From Treponema sp. (GTDB taxonomy: Bacteria; Spirochaetota; Spirochaetia; Treponematales; Treponemataceae): 64,000 nucleotides of DNA. The DNA lies in the NCBI GenBank assembly GCA_024400915.1, contig JAKSLX010000008.1:1-64000 (forward strand), read 5' to 3'. A program made the translations under genes and the position numbers. The notes beneath the pieces were generated by a model. The model saw nothing but the letters and a program-made list of their open reading frames with translations, had not been told where the DNA came from and did not search any database. Shown piece by piece: positions 16,811 through 25,100 of this stretch. Within the stretch, counting starts at the first letter, position 1. Each line of letters begins with the position of its first letter.

Positions 16811-18196
16811 ATGAAAGACTCAAAGTTAAAGACAATCATTCCGTGGGGAGATTCAGAAATCCAAAGGTATCTTTACTGTCCAAAGGATGAAGCTCACTAT
16901 GTAATTCTAAATGACGGTTCATGGCAATTCGTAGATGACGGAATGGTAAAAATGTACGGCCAAAATTACGGATTAAAGGACACGTCGGTAATTTTTAATT
17001 ACACAATGATTGTTCAAAATCCAGAAAAGAGCTGTAAACTGGAAAAGGAAGAAGGGTTTTATGAACTTTATCTTGCCAGAAATCTTTTGGGATGGGATGA
17101 AGTAAATATTCACTATTATGATCATTCTGTAGTTCCATGGGATCAAAACGACCGTATTTATGTTGAACTTCTTGGTGCAAATCTGGATCCTGAAACCTGT
17201 AGAAAAAAATACAAAGAATTAATTCATTCATTGCTGAGTGAACCATTTAAATATAATTCTGATCATGTTGCAAGATACTATTTAAACCTTAGGACAGGCG
17301 AAGCCTACGTTTTACTTTCCGGTGGTGCATGGCAGTTTCTGGAACTTAACGATGATACGGGTGTTCATTTTATCAGCGAATACGGAATTAATTATTTCTA
17401 TGATGAAGAAGAAAGTGTCATGGATATGGATATTTTCTGTTCAAGGGAAAGTGAATTTGACCAGTGGAAATTTGTGGAGTCTGGTGATGATGACGATGGG
17501 TTTGCTCTATATGAATTTCAGGATTTTTTTGGCAAAGGTGAAACCTATGTATCCTATAACTCCAGAAAGAAGGATTGTTCTCTTGATTCCATGTTCTTTG
17601 ACATAAAAGATTTTGAAATAAGTCCGGAACAGGCCAGGGCGTTTTTTGGTTATGATTTATATAATAGAGGTGAATTTGCAATTTCAAAGGAAGCTTTGAA
17701 TTCAAAAAATGAAGAAGGGGAATTCTATAAAAATAAATTTGGTCTTGCTAAAGTATCCGTTCTTTTTGCTTTAGTTGTTCTTATGGTGGCTGGATTTTAT
17801 TATCTCACATTGAAGATAATTCCGGATGTATTCGACAAGGATCAGATGATTTTCTTTAGCGGAATCTGGGGCCTGATTCTTTTGTGTTTTATATTTCCTT
17901 TTCTTGCAGCAAAAAATCAATACATAGAAATAAGCAGAAAGAGCCTGTTGTATTCAAATATGTTTGGTAAAAAAACGGAATATGAATACAAAGAAATTCT
18001 TGGAATAGCACATGGGAAGTCCAACGGAAAAACCGGATCATACATCATGATTTTTCCAAAGGAAAAGAAAAGCAGGTTAATCACTTTATATGAAAAGCAA
18101 TACAAAAAATTTCAACAGATAGATGAAATACTGACAAACAATCTGGATGAAATTTCCTTCAATGATTATTTTGAATACTGCTCAATGTCAGACTAA
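16811..18196 (+). CDS. Membrane protein with duplicated N-terminal domain
   Basis: A 461-residue protein without a known family. Residues ~14-75 and ~158-218 are two copies of the same module, sharing YVLL/YVIL-x-G-x-WQF (HYVILNDGSWQFVDDG and AYVLLSGGAWQFLELN) and a following GI/GLKD-type strand. Two transmembrane segments lie at about 318-340 and 347-370. The tail after them (YIEISRKSLLYSNMFGK, then TEYEYKEILGI) has the strand pattern of a bacterial PH-like domain. The large N-terminal part carries no signal peptide and is probably cytosolic. It ends convergently, overlapping the TPR gene by 4 bases. Confidence 0.55.
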   Translation: MKDSKLKTIIPWGDSEIQRYLYCPKDEAHYVILNDGSWQFVDDGMVKMYGQNYGLKDTSVIFNYTMIVQNPEKSCKLEKEEGFYELYLARNLLGWDEVNIHYYDHSVVPWDQNDRIYVELLGANLDPETCRKKYKELIHSLLSEPFKYNSDHVARYYLNLRTGEAYVLLSGGAWQFLELNDDTGVHFISEYGINYFYDEEESVMDMDIFCSRESEFDQWKFVESGDDDDGFALYEFQDFFGKGETYVSYNSRKKDCSLDSMFFDIKDFEISPEQARAFFGYDLYNRGEFAISKEALNSKNEEGEFYKNKFGLAKVSVLFALVVLMVAGFYYLTLKIIPDVFDKDQMIFFSGIWGLILLCFIFPFLAAKNQYIEISRKSLLYSNMFGKKTEYEYKEILGIAHGKSNGKTGSYIMIFPKEKKSRLITLYEKQYKKFQQIDEILTNNLDEISFNDYFEYCSMSD

Positions 18197-19527
18197 ATCG
18201 TGATCTGCTTCAAAATCTTTGTAAGGTCATTCTTCTCGATAAGGTCGATCGGGCGGCCTTCAATGTACTTGCGGGCTTCTTCCGTAAAGGTTCCAGCGCT
18301 GATACAGAAACCGCGTGCAGCCTTTACATCGCTCATGTGCCCATGGAATTCGCGCACATAGATTTCGCCTGTAGCACCTGTTGTTCTAAAGAAGCGGAAC
18401 AAGGCGACATCTTCCCATTTTGAAGAATAGATTTCTGCAAGAATATCTGTATATAGAACATCTACATCAATGCTCTGAATCTTGATTGTAGAGTTCTTGT
18501 ACTTTGTCATGATGAACTTGCGGCACAATGTAACAAAGTCGCTCGAGTTTGCGGAAATGTAAATCTGAAGGTTTGAGTTCTGGCTGAGTTCCTGATAGCG
18601 GCTGATGAGAGTATTAACATCCTTGTAGTTTGCATTTTTTGCACGGATGGATTTGCACATCATGAGACCTTTCTGAATCATATTTTTCTCAAAGTAGCAG
18701 CGGGCAAGATTGTATTCAAGTTCAATCTTAATTTCCGGTGGAGTTGATTCGTGTTTCAGCCCGATTTCAAAATCCTGGATTGCCGAATTTGAATCGGAAA
18801 TTTTTGCGTGGTACTGGCCTGCCTGAAGACAAGAGCGTGGACCATAAACCGGGTCTGCCCTAAGATGCATGAATACCTTGATGGCTTTTTCAGGATGGCC
18901 TTCATTGGACATGGCATCTGCCATATTGAAAAGGGCTTCCTTGTTTCCCGGATCTTCGTCCAGAGCTTTCTTAAAGCAGGGGAGACTGTCGCGGTATTTT
19001 TTTGCTTTGTAATAGCAAAGCCCAAGCTGCATGTAGATTTCCGAGGCGTCCGGTTTTGCAAGGAGAGCTTTCTTATAAAGCGGAATGGCCTTGTCAAACT
19101 GATCAAGCTTAGTCATTGCCTGGCCAAGATAATAGTTAGGTTCAAAGGCAACGCTGTTCATCTTTGTTGCGTTGATGAGGCTCTGGGTTGCTTCCGGAAG
19201 TTTTTCAAGTTTAAGGGCAGTAATACCCTGGCGAAGGAATGAGGTGTAAAGATCGATAGTTCCGTCTTTGTTTGCAAGGGCGAGTTTTACAAGATCACTA
19301 TAAACGGTGAAAGCCTTGTCCCACAGCTGGCTTTCAAAATAGATTTCACCAAGCGGGATGAGGCCGAGAGGGTCGTGAGGATTTTTTGCAAGGCGTTTGT
19401 TTGCTTCCTTAATGATCTGTGCCTTGTTCTTTGCGCCGCCGCCTTTCTTTGGGTCTTTCTTTCCCATGAAAAAAGTGAGGACGGCACAAAGAGCAATCAT
19501 GATAACTGCTGCTATTAAAAATGACAT
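18193..19527 (-). CDS. Membrane-anchored TPR protein with Mrr-like C-terminal domain
   Basis: A 444-residue protein. Residues 2-21 form one membrane anchor (FLIAAVIMIALCAVLTFFMG) followed by a basic linker. Residues ~40-320 hold about seven tetratricopeptide units (for example ALLAKPDASEIYMQLGLCYY). Residues ~330-444 look like an Mrr/restriction-endonuclease-fold domain: SKWEDVALFRFFRTTG, then GFCISAGTFTEEARKYIEGR and PIDLIEKNDL. In Mrr proteins this end carries an (D)-QxK catalytic core; that core is not obvious here, so the domain may bind rather than cut. AAAGG lies eight bases before the start. Confidence 0.65.
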   Translation of the reverse strand: MSFLIAAVIMIALCAVLTFFMGKKDPKKGGGAKNKAQIIKEANKRLAKNPHDPLGLIPLGEIYFESQLWDKAFTVYSDLVKLALANKDGTIDLYTSFLRQGITALKLEKLPEATQSLINATKMNSVAFEPNYYLGQAMTKLDQFDKAIPLYKKALLAKPDASEIYMQLGLCYYKAKKYRDSLPCFKKALDEDPGNKEALFNMADAMSNEGHPEKAIKVFMHLRADPVYGPRSCLQAGQYHAKISDSNSAIQDFEIGLKHESTPPEIKIELEYNLARCYFEKNMIQKGLMMCKSIRAKNANYKDVNTLISRYQELSQNSNLQIYISANSSDFVTLCRKFIMTKYKNSTIKIQSIDVDVLYTDILAEIYSSKWEDVALFRFFRTTGATGEIYVREFHGHMSDVKAARGFCISAGTFTEEARKYIEGRPIDLIEKNDLTKILKQITI

Positions 19528-19576
19528 AACCTATACCTTTAATAAAAAACTTACCTTTTCTATTATCGGCAGAAAT

Positions 19577-20749
19577 TTAGTTTTTCTTCAGTTCAGCAAC
19601 GAATTCAGCGATTTTATCCAGGGCAATCTTGATCTTGTCTACGGCTGTTGCGTAACAGCAGCGGATGTGTCCTTCGCCACCTGCACCGAATACGCTTCCT
19701 GGAACTACTGCAACATTGTATTTCTGGAAGAGCTGCGTTGCAAATTCTTCTGATGTAAGTCCTGTTGAAGAAATGTCAGGGAACATGTAGAAGGCACCTG
19801 TTGGCTCTGGAACTGGAAGTCCCATGTCGCAGAAAGCCTTGTACATAAGGTTGCGGCGCTGCTGGTAGCTTACGCGCATCTTTTCAACTTCGTCCCAGCT
19901 GTTGCGGAGTCCTTCTGCTGCTGCATACTGGCTGAAAATTGGAGCACAGATTGTGTTGTATCCGTGGAGCTTTACAACCTGACCAAGAAGTTCTGCAGGA
20001 GCTGCGATATATCCAATGCGCCATCCTGTCATTGCGAATGACTTTGAAAATCCGTTGAGGATGATCGTGTAGTCTTTCATTCCAGGGAAAGAACCGATGG
20101 AAACATGTTCGCTGCCGTCGTATGCAAGTTCGCAGTAGATTTCATCGCTGATAACCCAGATCTGGTGCTTCTTAACAACTTCCGCAATCTTTTCAAGTTC
20201 ATCGCGGGGAATCATTGTTCCTGTCGGGTTGTTTGGAGAACAGATCATCACTGCTTTTGTTTTTGGAGTAATGAGTTCTTCAATCTGTTTTGCAGTAGGG
20301 TAGTAGCCGTTAACGCTTGTGTCGAGGGGAATAGCCTTTACCTGGCAGAGTTCTGCAAGCGGAACATAGTTTACATAGCAAGGCTGTGCAATGATGATTT
20401 CGTCGCCCGGGTTCAGGATTGCACGGAGAACTGCATCAACGCCTTCCGAAGCACCAACAGTAATCAAAACTTCATTCTGTGGATTGTAGTGAAGGTCGTA
20501 GCGGCTCATGTACTTTGCGATTTCTTCGCGGAGTTCGATGAGACCCCAGTTTGAAGTGTAGCTTGTGTGTCCCTTTTCAAGGTGATAGAAAGCTTCGTCA
20601 CGGATGCACCATGGAGTAGGGAAGTCCGGTTCACCGACTGAAAGGGAAATTACATCATCATGTCCGATGAGCATTTCAAAGAACTTACGGATTCCACTAG
20701 GTGGAGTCTTTTCCATAAGCGAGCTGAATTTATCTGGTCTTGTATTCAT
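19577..20749 (-). CDS. Class I/II PLP-dependent aminotransferase
   Basis: A 390-residue fold-type I aminotransferase. The PLP lysine lies in LNGFSKSFAMTGWRIGY, the cofactor Asn in ICSPNNPTG, the Asp in VISDEIYCELAY, and the carboxylate Arg near GHIRCCYA. This subgroup (PatA/AspB-like) uses aspartate, aromatic or branched-chain amino acids. It lies downstream of hisB and an Lrp-type regulator, so a link to histidine or another amino acid pathway is possible but not shown. AAAGGA precedes the ATG. It is close to a canonical length. Confidence 0.88.
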   Translation of the reverse strand: MNTRPDKFSSLMEKTPPSGIRKFFEMLIGHDDVISLSVGEPDFPTPWCIRDEAFYHLEKGHTSYTSNWGLIELREEIAKYMSRYDLHYNPQNEVLITVGASEGVDAVLRAILNPGDEIIIAQPCYVNYVPLAELCQVKAIPLDTSVNGYYPTAKQIEELITPKTKAVMICSPNNPTGTMIPRDELEKIAEVVKKHQIWVISDEIYCELAYDGSEHVSIGSFPGMKDYTIILNGFSKSFAMTGWRIGYIAAPAELLGQVVKLHGYNTICAPIFSQYAAAEGLRNSWDEVEKMRVSYQQRRNLMYKAFCDMGLPVPEPTGAFYMFPDISSTGLTSEEFATQLFQKYNVAVVPGSVFGAGGEGHIRCCYATAVDKIKIALDKIAEFVAELKKN

Positions 20750-20794
20750 TATTTTTATAATCCTTTAAGTAGAAATGTATTTTGTAAAGCTATG

Positions 20795-20858
20795 ATCCAA
20801 GTCGCAGTTTTTGCGACTTGGATAGACGAATTTCAAAAGTTTACTTTTGGAATTCGTC
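20795..20858 (-). promoter_or_regulatory. Two tandem perfect hairpins between regulator and aminotransferase
   Basis: ATCCAAGTCGCA (20795-20806) pairs perfectly with 20812-20823 around a 5-base loop. Next to it, 20825-20840 pairs with 20843-20858 (15 of 16, starting GACGAATT) around a 2-base gap. Neither is followed by a T run on either strand, so these are not ordinary terminators. They lie immediately past the Lrp-type stop codon and could stabilise or process the message. Confidence 0.6.
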
Positions 20859-20860
20859 CT

Positions 20861-21358
20861 TTAACTAGAGAATGCTTCTCTGTTGTCTCTGTCATCGTCT
20901 ACATATACGATGTCGTTTTCCTTGTATATCTGCATCAGGAAGTGTGTTCTTGTACCGCGCACACCCTGAAGTGTAGCAAGTTTCCTTGCAACAAAGTTAA
21001 AGATGTCCTGGTTGTTGTCGCCTTCAACAACTACCTTAAGGTCATAATTGTCTGCACTCATAAGGTAGAGGGACTTTACCTGAGGGAATCTGTAGATCCT
21101 GTCTGCAATTCCGTCAAAGCCGTGTTCCCTTTCAGGCTGAACCGAAAGTTCTATTTCGGCGCGTACCTTCTGTTTCGCGGACGCATCCTTGGCTGGGTTA
21201 ATTATGGTCGCGTACTTCATGATGATGCCGTCTTTTTCAAGCTTGCTCATGATAGATTTTACTTCTTCCACAGACTTTTTTGTCATTGCGGAAATGTCTT
21301 CAACGCTGATTCTTGCGTTGTCGCGAAGGAGATTCAAGATTTCTTCTGAACTGTCCAT
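20861..21358 (-). CDS. Lrp/AsnC-family transcriptional regulator
   Basis: A 165-residue regulator. Residues ~4-50 form the winged helix-turn-helix (ILNLLRDNARISVEDISAMT, then SKLEKDGIIMKY), and ~65-145 the RAM ligand-binding fold (YLMSADNYDLKVVVEGDN is the typical core). Lrp/AsnC proteins sense an amino acid and regulate nearby metabolic genes. AGAGGTAATATT before the ATG at 21358 sets the start; a much longer open frame to 21658 lies opposite hisB sequence in another frame and is rejected. It sits 13 bases after hisB. Confidence 0.8.
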   Translation of the reverse strand: MDSSEEILNLLRDNARISVEDISAMTKKSVEEVKSIMSKLEKDGIIMKYATIINPAKDASAKQKVRAEIELSVQPEREHGFDGIADRIYRFPQVKSLYLMSADNYDLKVVVEGDNNQDIFNFVARKLATLQGVRGTRTHFLMQIYKENDIVYVDDDRDNREAFSS

Positions 21359-21371
21359 AATATTACCTCTA

Positions 21372-21986
21372 TTAAATGATGCCTTTTGTTGAAGGGATTT
21401 CACCGCCACGCCTTGGGTCGATTTCCGTTGCGCTTCTGATGGCACGGGCCGCTGCCTTGAAAAGGCCTTCCATCTTGTGGTGGTCGCTTCTTCCGCGGAT
21501 TGTATCAAGGTGAATGTTGCACTTTGCACCGTTTGCAAATCCCTGCCAGAAGTCTTCGAAGCAGTCTGTCTGGAAGCTGCTTTCCTTTCCTTCGTTGATG
21601 GAAACAAGAGGGATGTTTGTAAGCTGTGCGTTGCATACGCAGAATGGGCGTCCGCCAAAGTCTACGGCAGCCTGAAGAAGGCTTTCGTCCATTGGATAGA
21701 TGAAGCAGCCTGTGCGGTTGATTCCTGCGCAGTCGCCAAGGGCCTTTGCAAAAAGCTGTCCAAGGGCAATGCCTGTATCCTCGATAAGGTGGTGCTGGTC
21801 AACTTCAAGGTCTCCCTTGATTTCGCCGTCCAGGTCAAACATTCCGTGCTTGCAGAAAGAGTTCAGCATGTGGTGGAAGAATCCGATTGGGTTCCTTACG
21901 GTACATTTACCGCTGCCGTCAAGATTCAATTTGAGCTTGATCTGAGTTTCCTTAGTGTTGCGTTCGATTTCTGCAATGCGTGCCAT
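21372..21986 (-). CDS. hisB: Imidazoleglycerol-phosphate dehydratase
   Basis: A 204-residue monofunctional HisB, which dehydrates imidazole glycerol phosphate in histidine synthesis. Both metal-binding repeats are present: DQHHLIEDTGIALGQ and GRSDHHKMEGLFKAAARA, with the opening ERNTKET and FFHHML. No histidinol-phosphatase domain is attached. AGGGGAAAACT precedes the ATG. The gene is separated from hisG by a terminator, so it should have its own promoter, and it probably shares a message with the Lrp-type gene. Confidence 0.95.
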   Translation of the reverse strand: MARIAEIERNTKETQIKLKLNLDGSGKCTVRNPIGFFHHMLNSFCKHGMFDLDGEIKGDLEVDQHHLIEDTGIALGQLFAKALGDCAGINRTGCFIYPMDESLLQAAVDFGGRPFCVCNAQLTNIPLVSINEGKESSFQTDCFEDFWQGFANGAKCNIHLDTIRGRSDHHKMEGLFKAAARAIRSATEIDPRRGGEIPSTKGII

Positions 21987-22051
21987 AGTTTTCCCCTATT
22001 GTGACAGAATTTAACAAATTTTCGGCATAAATGAAAGGGATTTAAAGGAAA

Positions 22052-22078
22052 TAAAAAAACCGCCCTAAAAAGGACGGT
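22052..22078 (-). terminator. Rho-independent terminator after hisG
   Basis: On the minus strand ACCGTCC (from 22078) pairs with GGGCGGT (to 22059) around a short loop and runs into seven T. It lies about 110 bases past the hisG stop and before hisB, so it should separate the two transcription units. Confidence 0.8.
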
Positions 22079-22135
22079 CTTTCGCGTAAGCGTAGCGCCA
22101 CGGATGGCGCGTCATCGGTTAAGCAATGCAGTGGC

Positions 22136-22193
22136 CAGAGGTTTGAGAATCAAACCTCTGCATGAAAAATTGACAGGAGGTCAATTTTTCATG
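22136..22193 (-). promoter_or_regulatory. Two tandem perfect hairpins at the 3' end of hisG
   Basis: CATGAAAAATTGAC (22161-22174) pairs perfectly, 14 bp, with 22180-22193 around AGGAG. CAGAGGTTTGA (22136-22146) pairs perfectly, 11 bp, with 22150-22160 around a 3-base loop. The hisG stop codon lies inside the first stem. There is no T run. The arrangement matches the pair after the Lrp-type gene in form but not in sequence. Confidence 0.65.
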
Positions 22194-23061
22194 CCATTAC
22201 CTTGCGGAGCTCGTATTCAACGATGTCTGTTGCACCGAGAGACTTGAGCTTTGGAAGAAGGTTTGGAACATCTTTCTTCTGAACTGCAATCTTTACAGCA
22301 TAGCCGTTTCCACCAAAGAGAGGGCTTACAGTTGGGCTCTTCATTGAAGGAGTTCCCTTAACGAGGGCTTCAAACTTGTCTTCTGCAACGTTCATTTCGA
22401 GCATAACCTTTGAGCGGGCATTCATAACTGCTTCAAAGAGCATGCGGAGTTCCATGATCTTCTGCTTCTTTTCTGGATCTTCCATTGCCTTTTTTGAAGC
22501 GTACATTCTTGTAGAAGATGTCATCAAAGTATCAACGATCTTGAGGCGGTTTGCCTTGAGGGAAGAACCTGTTGAAGTGTTGTCGATGAGGATCTGTGCT
22601 TCTGAATCTTCACTGTCGCGAACGAAGCCTTCTGAAGTTCCCCATGTGCGGAATACTGTTCCGTTGATGTTCTTTTCTTCAATGTATTTCTTTGTGAGGT
22701 TCTGATATTCAGTTGCTATTGTAACTGGCTTCTTGAGAAGTGAATTGTAGTCAACGCTTTCTGGAACTGCAGCAACAATGCGGACAGGATCAAAACCAAA
22801 GTCCATGATTTCTACAACATCGTCTTCCACGCCGTTTTCATAGACCCAGTCCTTTCCGCTGAATCCAACATCTGCCTTTTCGCCTGCAAGAAGTGCACTT
22901 ACAATCTGTGGCTTTACAACCTGGAATGCCAAGTCTTCCTGGTTTGTAACAGGGAAATAAGTTCTGTCTGGAAGATGAATTGAAATTCCAACATCGCTCA
23001 AGAGTTCATAAACTGATTCGTAAATGCGGCCTTTTGCCAGCAAAATCTTTAATTTTTCCAT
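22189..23061 (-). CDS. hisG: ATP phosphoribosyltransferase, long form
   Basis: A 290-residue HisG, the first enzyme of histidine synthesis, joining ATP and PRPP. The catalytic part starts LKILLAKGRIYES and contains the PRPP loop LIDNTSTGSSLKANRL. The last ~75 residues (MKSPTVSPLFGGNGYAVKIA and on) are the ACT-like domain of the long, histidine-inhibited type, so no HisZ partner is needed. AGGGAACT precedes the ATG. A strong promoter lies directly upstream. Confidence 0.93.
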   Translation of the reverse strand: MEKLKILLAKGRIYESVYELLSDVGISIHLPDRTYFPVTNQEDLAFQVVKPQIVSALLAGEKADVGFSGKDWVYENGVEDDVVEIMDFGFDPVRIVAAVPESVDYNSLLKKPVTIATEYQNLTKKYIEEKNINGTVFRTWGTSEGFVRDSEDSEAQILIDNTSTGSSLKANRLKIVDTLMTSSTRMYASKKAMEDPEKKQKIMELRMLFEAVMNARSKVMLEMNVAEDKFEALVKGTPSMKSPTVSPLFGGNGYAVKIAVQKKDVPNLLPKLKSLGATDIVEYELRKVMA

Positions 23062-23070
23062 AGTTCCCTA

Positions 23071-23099
23071 ATAATATAGAAAACTTTCTATAGTTTCAA
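23071..23099 (-). promoter_or_regulatory. hisG promoter
   Basis: On the minus strand TTGAAA (23099-23094), a 17-base spacer, and TATTAT (23076-23071), nine bases before the hisG ATG. It closely matches a sigma-70 promoter. The short leader leaves room only for the ribosome binding site. Confidence 0.75.
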
Positions 23100-23125
23100 T
23101 TATTGCAGGTGTTTAAAAGTAAAAA

Positions 23126-23154
23126 TTGAAATTTTGGAATTGTCACATTATAAT
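23126..23154 (+). promoter_or_regulatory. Promoter of the PilZ-like gene
   Basis: TTGAAA (23126-23131), a 17-base spacer and TATAAT (23149-23154), 23 bases before the TTG start. It is divergent from the hisG promoter; the two -35 boxes are about 27 bases apart, so one regulator could touch both. Confidence 0.75.
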
Positions 23155-23177
23155 TTTAAGATACGGGGGATATAGAA

Positions 23178-24071
23178 TTGAGCGAACAGACAAATGCCAT
23201 TGCTGCAGGACGCAAGACTTTTTTCATTCAGCCTGACACTTCTCTTCTTCCTGAAAATTTCTGTGAAGAATACCTCATTGACGGTTTTGAAGCATATTTT
23301 ATTGGAAAAATTCCAAACTTCTCCCTGGAAAATTACATCGACTATCTTTACGAATCTTTCAATGATCTGATTCTTTTCTTCAATATAGATTCTCCTCCAC
23401 CAAATGGAGAGACTTGGTCCCAGTTCATCAGAAAAATCAATTCCAAGTATGAAGGCAAGGTTCTTATCGGAGTTTTGTTTACAAAAAGGCAGAACAAAGA
23501 TGAAAAACCAGTCATAGAGAAGGTCTATCTTTTTGACATCGGCATCATGTGCGGGTGCATTCAGCTTGAATACCAGAAGAGAAATAATTTCGGCATCATC
23601 GAAAAGGTTCTGTATGCAAATCAGGCCATGGGTCGCCGCAAGCAGGTACGCGCCCTATGCAACAAGAACAGTACCTTTGATTTTGTTTTCAATAAGAATT
23701 CCTACAAAGGGCAGCTGCAGGACATTTCCCTGAGTCATTTTTCGTTTGTGCTTCCACACGGAATGCTGGAAATCCCTTTGTACGAAAGAATCGACGGAAT
23801 CCAGATGACCATCAAGGGCTCCCATGTAAGGACCAGTGCCGTTCTTTTTATGAACCGCCCTGTGAACAATGGCGCTGATGATCTTTTTGTTTTCATGTTC
23901 ATCCAATCATCTGGAGCCCAGGGACTTGAACCTGTTGCAATGCAGGCGATTCTTCCAAAAATTTATGAAATGCTCTATGAAAACTGCATGACTCTCCTTA
24001 AGGATAAAATTGCAACTGACCAGGAACAGTACAAGCAGGATTGGGCAAAGACAAGGCGCGATTTTGAGTGA
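23178..24071 (+). CDS. PilZ-like domain protein
   Basis: A 297-residue protein starting at a TTG with GGGGGA before it. An N-terminal half (residues ~1-145) of mixed strands is followed by a PilZ-like barrel. RKQVR fits the RxxxR motif of cyclic-di-GMP binding; the second motif is degenerate (LQDISLSHFSFVL, with the expected Gly replaced). PilZ proteins link cyclic-di-GMP to motility and envelope functions. With the second motif altered, ligand binding is uncertain. The gene is a single unit between hisG and pyrB. Confidence 0.5.
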   Translation: MSEQTNAIAAGRKTFFIQPDTSLLPENFCEEYLIDGFEAYFIGKIPNFSLENYIDYLYESFNDLILFFNIDSPPPNGETWSQFIRKINSKYEGKVLIGVLFTKRQNKDEKPVIEKVYLFDIGIMCGCIQLEYQKRNNFGIIEKVLYANQAMGRRKQVRALCNKNSTFDFVFNKNSYKGQLQDISLSHFSFVLPHGMLEIPLYERIDGIQMTIKGSHVRTSAVLFMNRPVNNGADDLFVFMFIQSSGAQGLEPVAMQAILPKIYEMLYENCMTLLKDKIATDQEQYKQDWAKTRRDFE

Positions 24072-24170
24072 TCCCATCCGGCTTGAATCAAAATGACAGT
24101 TTTCAATTCATATGCCTTTTATAAAGTCGATTATTATGATAGACTCTTGAAAATTATTTGAGAGGTCCAT

Positions 24171-25094
24171 ATGTTAACAGGAAGGCATGTTATTGAGCCA
24201 ACTAATCTGTCAGTCGCTGAAATCGATGAGATTTGTTCATTGGCAGAACAGATGATTGTTGATCCTAAATCTTTTCAAGATGTGTGTCGCGGGAAAATTC
24301 TTGCGACACTTTTTTTTGAGCCAAGCACAAGAACAAGGCTTTCTTTTGAAGCTGCCATGCTTCATTTAGGCGGAACCGTAGAAGGTTTTGCTGATGCAAA
24401 TGTTACAAGCGGTACAAAGGGAGAGACCCTTGCAGATACAATCCGCGTAGTAAGTTCCTATGTTGATGTAATCGCAATGCGCACACCAAAGGAAGGAGCT
24501 GCCCTCCTTGCTTCCCAGTACAGTCCTGTTCCAGTGATTAACGCAGGCGACGGTGGTCACAGCCATCCGACACAGACACTTACAGACCTTTTGACAATCC
24601 GTGCCCTTCAGGGTGGATTCGAAGGACATACAATCGGTTTCTGTGGTGACCTTAAGTTTGGACGCACAGTTCATTCCCTTACACAGGCAATGAGCCGCTA
24701 CAAGAACAATAAGTTTGTTTTCATCAGCCCAGAAGAGCTCAAGGTTCCAGAGTACATCACAGAAGATCTCCTTAAGCCAGCAGGAATCGAATTCACTACT
24801 GCGGAAAGACTTGAAGATGTCATCGGCGATCTTGATATCCTTTACATGACACGCGTTCAGAAGGAAAGGTTCTTCAACGAGCAGGATTATATCCGCCTTA
24901 AGGACAGCTACATCCTTGACCGCGAAAAGATGAAGATGGCAAAGAAAGACATGATCGTTCTCCATCCGCTTCCACGCGTAAATGAAATCGCACCAGAAGT
25001 GGACGACGATCCAAGAGCCGCATACTTCAAGCAGGTAAAATATGGAATGTATGCCCGTATGTCACTCATCGCAAAAGTTACAGGAGCACTGTAA
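24171..25094 (+). CDS. pyrB: Aspartate carbamoyltransferase catalytic subunit
   Basis: A 307-residue PyrB, which makes carbamoyl aspartate in pyrimidine synthesis. The carbamoyl-phosphate loop is at residues 50-57 (EPSTRTRL); the 80s loop (NVTSGTKGETL), the HPTQTLTDL segment and the C-terminal LHPLPRVNEI are all intact. GAGAGGTCCAT precedes the ATG. A separate regulatory chain (pyrI) follows, so a class B, allosteric holoenzyme is expected. The two genes are unusually far apart, separated by a long inverted repeat. Confidence 0.95.
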   Translation: MLTGRHVIEPTNLSVAEIDEICSLAEQMIVDPKSFQDVCRGKILATLFFEPSTRTRLSFEAAMLHLGGTVEGFADANVTSGTKGETLADTIRVVSSYVDVIAMRTPKEGAALLASQYSPVPVINAGDGGHSHPTQTLTDLLTIRALQGGFEGHTIGFCGDLKFGRTVHSLTQAMSRYKNNKFVFISPEELKVPEYITEDLLKPAGIEFTTAERLEDVIGDLDILYMTRVQKERFFNEQDYIRLKDSYILDREKMKMAKKDMIVLHPLPRVNEIAPEVDDDPRAAYFKQVKYGMYARMSLIAKVTGAL

Positions 25095-25100
25095 AAATAT

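Noticed and set aside
21359..21658. Long N-terminal extension of the Lrp-type regulator
   Set aside because: It is an out-of-frame reading of hisB; AGAGG before 21358 gives the normal family start.
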